From NCBI GenBank assembly GCA_016744875.1, contig JADGDL010000015.1, forward strand, positions 1-19,088: DNA of 19,088 bases. Direction: 5' to 3'. This DNA is from Sulfurovum sp. (GTDB lineage Bacteria > Campylobacterota > Campylobacteria > Campylobacterales > Sulfurovaceae). Below, piece after piece: positions 7,815 through 16,030 of the stretch. Position 1 is the first letter of the stretch; every line of letters starts with the position of its first letter. The position numbers and the translations under genes are program-made. The notes beneath the pieces were generated by a model, which saw only the letters and a program-made list of their open reading frames with translations, did no database searches and was not told where the DNA came from.

Positions 7815-10214
7815 ATGAAAAAAATATTTTCTATTTTATTTAAACTTATCGCAACTTTTATTTTATTACTTTTTATTGCACTTAGTATTGCCGTCATTTT
7901 TAGGCTTACAATTGATTTAAGTTTTTTAAAACCAAGTATTGAAAAAGCAGCAAAATTTACTATTGGAAGGGAAGTTAAGATAAATGGACCTGTTAATTTT
8001 GAATTTTCACATTTGACAGTGATAGCTGTACGGGATGTACATATAGCAAATGTTCCAAATGCAAGCCATCATGATTTTTTCAAGGCAGGACTGGCACGTT
8101 TTGAGATAGAGCTAATACCTTTACTTAAAGGAGAGATACAAATTAGTGAGATCATAGCTGAAAATGTGACTTTTAATTTGGAAAATAATGTCAAAGGTGG
8201 AGCAAATTGGATCTTTCCTAAAATCAAAGCTAAAGTAGAAACCAGTACTTCAAAGAGGTTGATTAGCTTTAGAGGGGTAGATAAACTCTCATTTAAAAAT
8301 ATTGGTTTAACATATTATGATGTAGTAATGAAAAAAACGATTCATACTCAGCTTGATTCTATGATGGGAAAGATATCTGGAGGGAAACCTATTATCATGG
8401 ATTTTAATGGTCATGTGAACAATACATCTTTTCATATTAATCTTGAAGGTTTACCTATTGAACAATTAATGGATAAAACAAAACTTTGGGCTTTTAAACT
8501 CAATGGAGAGGTCGGAGGAAGAAACATTGTTGCTAAAGGCAGCTTTATACATAACGATGTCCCCGAAGTTAAAATGATGCTTGGCATCAAAGATGTAGAT
8601 ATAGGGCTCATCCTCTCCAGGTTGGAACTTATCAAGGGCTTGTCTGCTTCAGCAGCTGATGCATCACTTAGGTTTTCATTGAAAGGTAATAATCTTAAGC
8701 AGATTCTTGAAGAATCCACTATGTACTTTGTTGTGAAAGATGGTAAATGGAAGATAAAGACTTTTAAGGATAAAAATAGTTTTGAGATCACGCATCTAAA
8801 TGGAAATATCACAGTAGAACAAGGCAATAATCTTAAAATTGAACTTACGGGTAATCTTCAAGATGAGGCAATCAAGCTAAATATAACAGGATCTCCACTA
8901 GTTGACTTTGCTGCGAGACCCGATAGGATCCCTATTGTTTTTGATGCAGAACTTGCTAAGATAAAACTCCAGGTTGCAAGTGCTTTCGCCTTACCTCTCA
9001 CATCAAAAGATGTAAATCTTACATTTAATTTTTCTGGTGAACGTCTTGACAGTGTCAATCAACTGTTTAAGCTAAAGCTCCCTCCCATTGGTCCTTTTAA
9101 TGTTGATACCCAGCTGCATCTTACCGATAAAGGATATGACCTCTCTAAACTCAATATAAAAGTAGGGGATACAACCTTAAATGGTAAAATGAATTTAGAT
9201 CTCACACAAAAAAAACCAGTGATTGATATGACTTTGATATCAGATAAGATTCAAATAAATGATTTTATTTTTAAAAAAAATATTAAGAAGTTAGAAGCGA
9301 ATATAAGGAAATTACTCTCAAAAGAGGTATTGGGTAGTTTCGATGGAAAGATAAAAGTAGAAGCCAGGGAAATACTTTCTGGGAAAGATAGGTTAGGGTC
9401 TCTTTCAAGCATAGTTGGACTGAAAAACACTCGTTTGACACTTAATCCCTTACGACTTAATTTCCCGGGAGGAATAGTCAACATAGATCTTTCTTTTCTT
9501 CCACAAAAAGATAATGCTGTTATAGACCTCAAGGCCAAAATAGATAAATTTGATATAGGTATCATTGCACGTCGCTCTAAACCGGGAACGGATATGGGTG
9601 GATTCCTCTATCTTGATACATCATTACATTCTGTTACACCTACCATAAAAGATATGCTGAAAAATGCTAAAGGTCACTTTGATTTTGGCATCATACCTAA
9701 AAACTTTTCTTCAAGTACCATGGACTTTTGGGCAGTCAATCTAATCTCAACTATCATAAACAAAGAAACGGAACAAAATCAGTCTCTAGTGAACTGTTTT
9801 ATTATGCGTTTTGGTATAGATGATGGATTTATGCAAGATAAAATAGTCTATATGGATACTTCCCATATGATTGTTACAGGTAAAGCTGAAATTAGTTTCC
9901 CCAAAGAGACCATTAATATAATGATGGCACCCAAAGCTAAAAGACCGCAGTTCAAATTAGAACTACCCATTAAAATAGTGGGAACGTTTAAGGATTTTGA
10001 CTGGAAACTTAGTAAAATGGGTTTACTTAGTTCGGTCATCTCCTTTGTTGCAAGTCCGGTTACTGTACCTATCAAACATGTATTTGTAGATCAGTTACCT
10101 CGTGATGGGGAAAATGCTTGTTTAAAGGCATGGAGATATGTAGAAGAAGTAAGAGTTAAAGATGAAAAACTCAGTGTACATGAGAGAAACTTGAAAATAT
10201 TAGAGGGAAGATAA
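7815..10214 (+). CDS. AsmA-family membrane-anchored protein
   Basis: 799 residues with a single N-terminal signal-anchor helix (about 4-29) and a long, beta-rich remainder of repeating hydrophobic/polar strands with no catalytic motif, ending in a short basic/acidic tail. This is the AsmA-like layout: an inner-membrane anchor with a large periplasmic region. In the related TamB/YhdP proteins that region forms a lipid-conducting groove toward the outer membrane. Recognisable family features are the early segment after the anchor (KAAKFTIGREVKINGPVNFEFS, here shown only by position, residues 43-64) and late IVGTFKDFDWKLS. AAAGG (7800-7804) lies 10 bases before the ATG. A weak -10-like TAAAAT is at 7771-7776. 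It is transcribed alone, divergent from the HD-GYP gene and convergent with the thioesterase. Lipid transport is inferred from the family; the exact substrate is unknown. Confidence 0.82.
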   Translation: MKKIFSILFKLIATFILLLFIALSIAVIFRLTIDLSFLKPSIEKAAKFTIGREVKINGPVNFEFSHLTVIAVRDVHIANVPNASHHDFFKAGLARFEIELIPLLKGEIQISEIIAENVTFNLENNVKGGANWIFPKIKAKVETSTSKRLISFRGVDKLSFKNIGLTYYDVVMKKTIHTQLDSMMGKISGGKPIIMDFNGHVNNTSFHINLEGLPIEQLMDKTKLWAFKLNGEVGGRNIVAKGSFIHNDVPEVKMMLGIKDVDIGLILSRLELIKGLSASAADASLRFSLKGNNLKQILEESTMYFVVKDGKWKIKTFKDKNSFEITHLNGNITVEQGNNLKIELTGNLQDEAIKLNITGSPLVDFAARPDRIPIVFDAELAKIKLQVASAFALPLTSKDVNLTFNFSGERLDSVNQLFKLKLPPIGPFNVDTQLHLTDKGYDLSKLNIKVGDTTLNGKMNLDLTQKKPVIDMTLISDKIQINDFIFKKNIKKLEANIRKLLSKEVLGSFDGKIKVEAREILSGKDRLGSLSSIVGLKNTRLTLNPLRLNFPGGIVNIDLSFLPQKDNAVIDLKAKIDKFDIGIIARRSKPGTDMGGFLYLDTSLHSVTPTIKDMLKNAKGHFDFGIIPKNFSSSTMDFWAVNLISTIINKETEQNQSLVNCFIMRFGIDDGFMQDKIVYMDTSHMIVTGKAEISFPKETINIMMAPKAKRPQFKLELPIKIVGTFKDFDWKLSKMGLLSSVISFVASPVTVPIKHVFVDQLPRDGENACLKAWRYVEEVRVKDEKLSVHERNLKILEGR

Positions 10215-10364
10215 GTAAATTACTCTTTCATCTCTTTGACAGGAGTATGTCGAGAAAGTTCCCAAATTCATTTTATTTTACATCTTTCATAGTATCTCGA
10301 ATATGTAAAAATTCATCTATTTTTTCTGATACTCAGTTTCATCACCATAACTAAAGAATTTAGC

Positions 10365-10736
10365 CTAATAATCACTGAATACCGTATTAAATTCATCAGG
10401 TATACGGGAGGGTTTTCCTTTATTGACATAGACTAAAAGAACTTCCATACTAAAGACTTTCACTTCTTCTTTCCAAACTTCTTGTAATAGTACTAAGGAT
10501 GAGCGTTTAAGTGTTAAAAGTTTTGTTGTGACCTCGAGGATATCACCTAGTGAGGAAGTGGCTAAAAACCTTGCTTTGATGTCATGTACAACAAAACCAC
10601 TGTTATCCCCCAATGTAGGTTTCATGCCTTTTTCAAAAAAAGTTTCTGAACGTGCACGTTCACAATATTTTATATAATTCGTATGATAAACAATGCCACC
10701 TGCATCGGTATCCTCGTAATAGACTCTTATTTTCAT
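10365..10736 (-). CDS. ybgC: YbgC/FadM-family acyl-CoA thioesterase
   Basis: 123-residue single hot-dog-fold protein of the 4-hydroxybenzoyl-CoA thioesterase-like group. Members hydrolyse acyl-CoA (or acyl-ACP) thioesters in the cytoplasm, often linked to phospholipid metabolism. The N-terminal signature YYEDTDAGGIVYHTNYIKYC carries the conserved Asp11 and His18. The rest, ending in RIPDEFNTVFSDY, is of usual family length. Start: ATG at 10736 (complement) with AGGA about 8 bases upstream. In many bacteria ybgC heads the tol-pal cluster; no tol genes are here, so it is a stand-alone copy, divergent from the glutamate-synthase-like gene. Physiological substrate cannot be read from sequence. 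Confidence 0.93.
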   Translation of the reverse strand: MKIRVYYEDTDAGGIVYHTNYIKYCERARSETFFEKGMKPTLGDNSGFVVHDIKARFLATSSLGDILEVTTKLLTLKRSSLVLLQEVWKEEVKVFSMEVLLVYVNKGKPSRIPDEFNTVFSDY

Positions 10737-10760
10737 CTTCTTTTCCTATTTTAGGGCTTT

Positions 10761-10792
10761 AGTATAGTAAATATTATTATACCTTTTTTTTT
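10761..10792 (-). promoter_or_regulatory. Candidate ybgC promoter
   Basis: On the minus strand a run of nine A (10784-10792) is followed by TATAAT (10776-10781) and TATACT (10761-10766). The second would start a transcript about 18 bases before the ybgC ATG. An A/T run in place of a -35 box is typical of Campylobacterota promoters. Confidence 0.45.
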
Positions 10793-10855
10793 AAATAAAG
10801 CTTTTTTAAGTTTTTCTGTATCTTTATATATTTTATGTTAATTCAAATGTATTTT

Positions 10856-10874
10856 CCTTATAAACTTTATAAGG
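10856..10874. promoter_or_regulatory. 19-bp palindrome in the ybgC / glutamate-synthase-like gap
   Basis: CCTTATAAA and TTTATAAGG are perfect reverse complements around a single C. A one-base centre makes an RNA hairpin unlikely, so a dimeric regulator site is the simplest reading. It lies about 92 bases upstream of the TATAAT of the plus-strand gene and about 64 bases upstream of the ybgC -10 region. Confidence 0.45.
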
Positions 10875-10965
10875 TTTTAATGACTGAGCTATTATTTTTG
10901 AACCCAATAATATATACAGTACATTTTTTATACAGGGATGCTTCGTATTTCTTTCTAAAACAAGT

Positions 10966-10971
10966 TATAAT
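10966..10971 (+). promoter_or_regulatory. Consensus -10 of the glutamate-synthase-like gene
   Basis: A perfect TATAAT would start transcription near 10978, leaving a leader of about 16 bases that contains only the AGGA ribosome site (10983-10986). The -35 position (about 10943) has no TTGACA match. Confidence 0.5.
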
Positions 10972-10993
10972 GAGAAAAATATAGGAAAATAAC

Positions 10994-12574
10994 ATGCGAA
11001 AACAGTTTTTACTATACTCCATAATCATTTTTATATCTATAATACTTTTATCTTTTTTACAAGATTCATTTCTCTGGTTATTGGTTCCTTTTTTCTTCCT
11101 TTTTGGTCTAGGTATATACGATATGAACCAGACTAAACATACACTTAGACGTAATTTTCCTCTCATCGGTCGTGCACGTTGGATACTTGAGACAATGCGT
11201 CCTCCTATACGGCAGTATTTTATAGAATCTGATATTGATGGTGTCCCCATCAGCAGAATGTTAAGAGGGTTAGTCTATAGACGTTCTAAAAAAGAAGTTG
11301 ACACCTTACCGTTTGGTACAAAAATGGATACCTATGAACCAGGTTATGAGTGGATCGGACATTCACTCAAAGCGATGGATACAAAAGATCTGCAACAGGA
11401 TTTTCGTGTACACATAGGCTCTTCGCAATGTACTCAGCCTTATGATTCAAGTTTGTTAAATATTTCTGCTATGAGCTTTGGTGCTTTAAGTCAAAATGCT
11501 ATTTTAGCGTTAGGAGTAGGTGCGAAGACCGGGCACTTTGCTCATAATACAGGTGAGGGAGGTTTGAGTGATCACCACTTGAATAGTGGTGCAGATCTTA
11601 TATGGCAGATTGGGACAGGATATTTTTCCTGCCGTGACGAGAAGGGGAATTTCTCTCCTGATATCTTTGAGAACAAATCTATGCTTGGACAGGTTAAAAT
11701 GATAGAAGTTAAGCTTTCACAAGGTGCAAAACCTGGCCATGGAGGTATTCTTCCTGCAGATAAAAACAGTGAGGAAATCGCTAAGATAAGAGGTGTAGAG
11801 GCACATACAAGAGTAGATTCCCCACCAACACATTCTACGTTTTCAACACCTATAGAACTTCTTGTCTTTATACAGCAGTTACGTGAGCTCTCAAAGGGTA
11901 AACCTATTGGATTCAAACTTGCCATTGGTCAAAAAGATGAATTCATTGCCATTTGTAAAGCGATGATAAAAACAGGTATTTACCCAGATTTTATCACTGT
12001 GGATGGAGGAGAAGGAGGTACAGGTGCTGCTCCGCTAGAACATACCAATTCAGTCGGTATGCCATTACGTGAAGCTTTGGCCTTTGTCAGTGATACACTT
12101 ATAGGTTATGATCTGAAAAAAGAGATAAAGATCATCGCTTCTGGTAAAATGATTACCGGTATGGATATCATCAAAGCACTTGCTCTTGGTGCAGATCTCT
12201 GTGCAAGTGCCAGAGCATTTATGCTTTCTTTAGGATGTATTCAGGCACTACAGTGCCATAAAAATAATTGTCCGTCAGGAATAGCCACACAAGATCCGGT
12301 GCTTAGTAAAGGATTAGTCGTTACCGATAAAAAGCAACGCGTTGCTAATTATCATTCAGAGACTTTACATAGTTTTAGAGAACTTTTAGCCTCAGCAGGA
12401 CTTGATGATCCAGATATGCTCTCACGAACACACATCTATCAGAGAGTTGATCGCACGGAATATCATCGATATGATGAGTTTTTTCCACCACTAACACCGG
12501 GAGAACTTTTATCACCACCTTACCCGGTAAAACTAGAAAAGTATATATTACAAAGTAGTGCTGAACAATTTTAG
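10994..12574 (+). CDS. Membrane-anchored FMN / 3Fe-4S glutamate-synthase-like protein
   Basis: 526 residues. An N-terminal hydrophobic hairpin (about 5-22 and 26-42) anchors it to the membrane; the rest is a glutamate synthase alpha-subunit central/FMN-type (beta/alpha)8 domain. Seen: AMSFGALSQNA, HNTGEGGLSDHH, KPGHGGILPA, TVDGGEGGTGAAP (FMN-phosphate region) and PSGIATQDP. Cys415, Cys421 and Cys426 are spaced C-x5-C-x4-C, the 3Fe-4S ligand pattern of glutamate synthase. The N-terminal Cys-nucleophile glutaminase domain and the C-terminal beta-helix of the large GltB are absent, so it cannot draw ammonia from glutamine by itself. Archaeal-type truncated glutamate synthases and the membrane-bound group often annotated 'FMN-binding glutamate synthase family' have this form; the true reaction is unproven. 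AGGA at 10983-10986 sets the start. Confidence 0.88.
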   Translation: MRKQFLLYSIIIFISIILLSFLQDSFLWLLVPFFFLFGLGIYDMNQTKHTLRRNFPLIGRARWILETMRPPIRQYFIESDIDGVPISRMLRGLVYRRSKKEVDTLPFGTKMDTYEPGYEWIGHSLKAMDTKDLQQDFRVHIGSSQCTQPYDSSLLNISAMSFGALSQNAILALGVGAKTGHFAHNTGEGGLSDHHLNSGADLIWQIGTGYFSCRDEKGNFSPDIFENKSMLGQVKMIEVKLSQGAKPGHGGILPADKNSEEIAKIRGVEAHTRVDSPPTHSTFSTPIELLVFIQQLRELSKGKPIGFKLAIGQKDEFIAICKAMIKTGIYPDFITVDGGEGGTGAAPLEHTNSVGMPLREALAFVSDTLIGYDLKKEIKIIASGKMITGMDIIKALALGADLCASARAFMLSLGCIQALQCHKNNCPSGIATQDPVLSKGLVVTDKKQRVANYHSETLHSFRELLASAGLDDPDMLSRTHIYQRVDRTEYHRYDEFFPPLTPGELLSPPYPVKLEKYILQSSAEQF

Positions 12575-12627
12575 TATGGTTTTCATTTCCATACAATAAT
12601 GAATTCTATTAATTATTTGACCTAGTG

Positions 12628-12664
12628 CAAGAAATAGATACTACATGGATTTCTTGGCTATCTA
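12628..12664 (+). other. Two mutually exclusive short hairpins upstream of the GG operon
   Basis: CAAGAAAT (12628-12635) pairs with ATTTCTTG (12649-12656), while the overlapping TAGATA (12635-12640) can pair with TATCTA (12659-12664). They share base 12635 and interleave. They lie 77-113 bases upstream of the first operon gene, so they matter only if transcription starts further upstream than the TATACT at 12730. Confidence 0.3.
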
Positions 12665-12729
12665 ACATAGAAAGGCCGGGATTGGCTAAAATATAGGCAT
12701 GAAGATAATAATTTAATCTTATATTGGGT

Positions 12730-12735
12730 TATACT
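12730..12735 (+). promoter_or_regulatory. Candidate -10 of the glucosylglycerate operon (leaderless geometry)
   Basis: TATACT ends 5 bases before the ATG at 12741, so the expected transcript start coincides with the start codon. An upstream alternative is TAAAAT at 12687-12692. No Shine-Dalgarno sequence precedes the ATG, which fits a leaderless message. Confidence 0.4.
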
Positions 12736-12740
12736 TTACC

Positions 12741-13517
12741 ATGCTAGATACAAATATAATTATCTTTACGGATCTTGATGGTACACTGCTTGATCATACG
12801 AACTATAGTTTTGAAGCAGCAATGCCGATGCTAGACTTTATAAAAGCAAATGACATTCCCCTTATTATAGTAACGAGTAAAACCAAAAATGAAGTGCTTC
12901 GTATTCAAAAACTACTGGATTTAAAAGCGCCTTTTATTGTTGAAAATGGGGCAGGTATCTTTATGCCCTTTGCTGATGGTTATGAAGAGATAGCACTTGG
13001 TTTTGATTATGAATATATACGTTCTTGTTTTCTAAAGTATGCAAAATCTATACAAATGCATGGCTTTTTTGATATGAGTGATGAGGAAGTAGCGAAACAT
13101 ACAAATCTCAGTGTGGAAAATGCTGCAGATGCAAGAAAACGAACTTTCACAGAACCATTCATCTTAAAAGATGAAAATAGACTGAGTGAGCTGACAAAAA
13201 TAGCGAATGAAGATGGCCTAGATATAGTAAAGGGTGGACGTTTTAATCATTTGATTACGCAGGGTCAAGATAAGTCCAACGCAATCAAACATTTCATAAA
13301 GTATTATAAAAAAAATTGGGAAGCAGATGTAAAAACCATTGCACTTGGTGATAGTGCCAATGATATGAGTATGCTTCAGAGTGTAGATACTCCTATACTT
13401 ATCCCTCATCCTGATGGCTCTTATATGAGCTGTGATATTACAGGTCTAATTAAGGCACCTTATCCTGGACCTAGAGGCTGGAATGCTACATTAAAGGAGT
13501 ATTTTAATGTCAAGTAA
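12741..13517 (+). CDS. gpgP: HAD-IIB phosphatase, glucosyl-/mannosyl-3-phosphoglycerate phosphatase family
   Basis: Proposed to remove phosphate from glucosyl-3-phosphoglycerate to release glucosylglycerate, the second step of solute synthesis; cytoplasmic, Mg-dependent. 258 residues, normal for the family. HAD motifs: DLDGT with nucleophile Asp11 and acid/base Asp13, the Thr/Ser of IVTSKTK (about 40-46), Lys178 in GQDKSNA, and GDSANDM (Asp204, Asp208). The lid region between motifs is of the Cof/MPGP (C2B) type. No other in-frame start exists before the upstream stop at 12714, yet no ribosome site is visible. It overlaps the glycerate kinase by 11 bases. Family members accept mannosyl or glucosyl substrates; glucosyl is preferred here because GalU is in the same run and no GDP-mannose gene is seen. 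Confidence 0.85.
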   Translation: MLDTNIIIFTDLDGTLLDHTNYSFEAAMPMLDFIKANDIPLIIVTSKTKNEVLRIQKLLDLKAPFIVENGAGIFMPFADGYEEIALGFDYEYIRSCFLKYAKSIQMHGFFDMSDEEVAKHTNLSVENAADARKRTFTEPFILKDENRLSELTKIANEDGLDIVKGGRFNHLITQGQDKSNAIKHFIKYYKKNWEADVKTIALGDSANDMSMLQSVDTPILIPHPDGSYMSCDITGLIKAPYPGPRGWNATLKEYFNVK

Positions 13518-14826
13518 AACTTTGTTAAACAAGGCTTTTAATCAACTCTTAGAAGAGATCACACCTCAAAAACTCATTTCAGATGCATGTCAATTAGACG
13601 GGAAGAAGTTTCACGTTTTAGATAAGACCTATGATCTAGATAAATATAAAAATATTTATCTTCTGGGTTCAGGGAAGGCTGTAGTACCTATGGCAACAGA
13701 GGTACAAAAACTTTTAAAACCTTTTTTAAAACAGACTTTACTTGTCGGGCCCTATGGTTCTGCGGAAAAATTTGATAATGGTAGGTATATTCAAAGTACC
13801 CACCCTTTACCATCAAATAAAAGTATTGAATCTGCTATGGCATTGCTGGAGAGCATGAAAACCTTTGAAGATGATGATCTTTTTATCTATTTGTTATCAG
13901 GTGGAAACTCAGCCTTGGTTGAATTACCTGAAGAAGAGATCAGTTTAAAAGAATTTCAAGAAGCTACTTCGCTTATGCTTCGAGGTGGAATGCCTATTGA
14001 AAAAATGAATAGTGTAAGAAAACATTTGTCACGAGTCAAAGGTGGGAAGTTGGCTAAGAATACTAAGGCGGATGGTATTGTATTGGTACTTTCGGATGTT
14101 ATTGCTGATGACTTGCATGCCATAGGTTCTGCACCTTTGTATTGTGATAAGACCAGTTTTAAAGACGCTATAGATGCACTTAAAGAATATACTCTTCTTG
14201 ATAAGATGCCTGATAGTGTTCAGACTTTTCTTAAAAAAGGTGAAGAGGGCTTGTATGATGAAACACCAAAAGAACCCCAAGAACATATTGATCATCACAT
14301 CTTGGGTTCTAATAGTATAGTACTTGAAAAAGCACAGCAAATACTTCAACACGAAGGTATAGATACTACGATCATAGACAAACCAGTGGAAGGAAATGCG
14401 ATTGAACTTGCTGAAGCACTTATGAAATTTGGAATTTCCCATCAGGAAAGTACACATGTTTTTCTTTTTGGTGGTGAATCAACGGTTGTTGTAAAAGGTG
14501 AGGGGAAAGGTGGACGTAACCAGCATTTGTGCTTAAGCTTTTTAACTCTGATGGATGGATCAAGTGATATTACTTTTTTAAGTGCTGCTACAGATGGAAT
14601 TGATGGAAACTCTAATGCTGCAGGTGCTATTATTGATATACATAGCCTTGCTCATGCACACACACATCATATCGACCCTCAACATTATCTTGATAACTTT
14701 GATTCAAACAGTTTTTTTGCACAAACAGCTGAACTGCTTACTCCCGGACCCACACACAATAATCTACTCGATATCGTTATGATGCATATTGAACCCAAAC
14801 TAACACAAGGAGAAACAAATGGCTGA
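13507..14826 (+). CDS. Glycerate kinase, class II (MOFRL family), forming 2-phosphoglycerate
   Basis: Phosphorylates D-glycerate with ATP; this family (GckA/TtuD type) usually makes 2-phosphoglycerate. 439 residues, usual length. N-terminal Rossmann-like domain with LLGSGKAVVP (about 50-59) and LLSGGNSALVELP (129-141); VLSDVIADDLHAIGSAP; C-terminal MOFRL part with GGESTVVVKGEGKGGRNQH (Gly335-Gly336-Arg337-Asn338) and TDGIDGNSNAAGA (362-374). Start ATG 13507 is preceded by AAGGAG (13494-13499). The gene begins inside the phosphatase gene (11-base overlap) and ends 8 bases inside the synthase gene, implying translational coupling. In this setting it recovers the glycerate released by the downstream phosphorylase and sends it into lower glycolysis. 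Confidence 0.93.
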   Translation: MSSKTLLNKAFNQLLEEITPQKLISDACQLDGKKFHVLDKTYDLDKYKNIYLLGSGKAVVPMATEVQKLLKPFLKQTLLVGPYGSAEKFDNGRYIQSTHPLPSNKSIESAMALLESMKTFEDDDLFIYLLSGGNSALVELPEEEISLKEFQEATSLMLRGGMPIEKMNSVRKHLSRVKGGKLAKNTKADGIVLVLSDVIADDLHAIGSAPLYCDKTSFKDAIDALKEYTLLDKMPDSVQTFLKKGEEGLYDETPKEPQEHIDHHILGSNSIVLEKAQQILQHEGIDTTIIDKPVEGNAIELAEALMKFGISHQESTHVFLFGGESTVVVKGEGKGGRNQHLCLSFLTLMDGSSDITFLSAATDGIDGNSNAAGAIIDIHSLAHAHTHHIDPQHYLDNFDSNSFFAQTAELLTPGPTHNNLLDIVMMHIEPKLTQGETNG

Positions 14827-16030
14827 TTTTTTTCAAAATGGCGTGATCACTACACTTCAAAAACTAGGGGGCAGATCACTTGAAGATTTGGAGAGTGAAC
14901 TTGAATCCTATGCGGAACGTCATCATATGGTACTGTTACTCCCCGCACTATATTCTGAATTTGAGACACCTGCAATGCATAAGATCATAGAGGAACTTAA
15001 ACATGTAAAATATCTTCATAAGGTCATATTAGGACTTGATCAGGCTACAGAAGAAGAGTTTGAAAAGGTGAAAAAATTGATGTCAGTCCTTCATTGTAAA
15101 GTGGATGTACTTTGGAATGATGGTCCGCGTATTAAAGAGTTGTATGCAGATCTTACGGCTGAAGGCTTTCCAGGGTTAGATACTCCAGGTAAGGGCCGGA
15201 ATGTATGGACCATGTTAGGGTATGGCTTAACTGACCAAACCTCTTATGCCTTTGCTTTACATGATTGTGACATTGTTAACTACTCTAGAGAAATTCCGGC
15301 ACGACTCTTTTTCCCTATTGTGCATCCTGCTCTTGATTTTGAGTTCAATAAAGGCTTTTATTCTCGCGTAACACATAAGCTTCATGGCCGAGCAACACGT
15401 TTACTTTATTCCCCGCTTGTACATGCGTTGGGAAAGGTTTTTGGTAAAAGTCGTTATCTGGATTATATGGAGAGTTTCAGGTATTCACTTTCGGGTGAAT
15501 TCGCTTTTATTCGCTCACTTGGAAGAGGAATAGCCATTTCTCCAACCTGGGGACTTGAAGTCTCAACGCTCAGTGAAGTGTATAAGAACACTTCAAACCG
15601 TCGGATATGCCAAACTGAGATCATGGAAACCTATGAACACAAACATCAGGAACTAGGTTCAAAAAGTTCCGGTGGTGGTGTCTATAAAATGGCCAATGAT
15701 ATAGCAAAGACACTTTTTAGAGTGATGGCACAAGAAGGCATTGTGTTTTCTGAAGCAGCATTTAAAACACTTCAGGCAACGTATTATCAAGAATCACGAT
15801 TTGAGATATCAAAATATAATGCATTGAGTAAGTTAAATGATCTGAAATACAACCGTGAAAAAGAGATCAATGCAGTAGAAACCTTTGAGGATGCGATTAA
15901 AAAAGCCACAAAAGAGTTTTATAAAGATCCAATGGGAATACCATCATTATCTCCTTGGATCACTGTACGTTCAGTCATGCCAAATTTCTCAGATAAGTTT
16001 GTAGCATATGTCAATGAGGACAATGCATGA
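14819..16030 (+). CDS. gpgS: Glucosyl-3-phosphoglycerate synthase-like glycosyltransferase
   Basis: Proposed to transfer glucose from UDP-glucose to 3-phosphoglycerate, the committed step of glucosylglycerate synthesis. 403 residues, GT-A fold. Early nucleotide-binding strand LLPALYSEFETPA (about 40-52); PGKGRNVWTMLGYGL with Lys125, equivalent to the PGKG-type loop of GpgS enzymes; metal-binding HDCDI (Asp149-x-Asp151); then a long acceptor-binding and helical C-terminal region, including SGEFAFIR and PTWGLEVS followed by a His-rich stretch. It is longer than the roughly 320-residue mycobacterial GpgS and matches the longer bacterial form. AGGAG (14809-14813) sets the start. It overlaps the kinase by 8 bases and the phosphorylase by 4. 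Mannosyl transfer from GDP-mannose is the main alternative. Confidence 0.82.
   Translation: MADFFQNGVITTLQKLGGRSLEDLESELESYAERHHMVLLLPALYSEFETPAMHKIIEELKHVKYLHKVILGLDQATEEEFEKVKKLMSVLHCKVDVLWNDGPRIKELYADLTAEGFPGLDTPGKGRNVWTMLGYGLTDQTSYAFALHDCDIVNYSREIPARLFFPIVHPALDFEFNKGFYSRVTHKLHGRATRLLYSPLVHALGKVFGKSRYLDYMESFRYSLSGEFAFIRSLGRGIAISPTWGLEVSTLSEVYKNTSNRRICQTEIMETYEHKHQELGSKSSGGGVYKMANDIAKTLFRVMAQEGIVFSEAAFKTLQATYYQESRFEISKYNALSKLNDLKYNREKEINAVETFEDAIKKATKEFYKDPMGIPSLSPWITVRSVMPNFSDKFVAYVNEDNA

Noticed and set aside
10784..10792. T9 tract as a phase-variable repeat
   Set aside because: Nine bases in an AT-rich promoter is ordinary here; no reading frame depends on it, so switching cannot be claimed.
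12574..12594. GTATGG/CCATAC stem right after the glutamate-synthase-like stop as a terminator
   Set aside because: Only 6 bp with a 9-base loop and no following U-run; too weak to call.
12671..12690. Possible sigma54 promoter in AGGCCGGGATTGGCT
   Set aside because: The GG-to-GC spacing is one base short and the remaining consensus is poor.
14029..14457. 142-codon antisense frame within the glycerate kinase
   Set aside because: It lies opposite a clearly conserved enzyme and has no ribosome site or family features.
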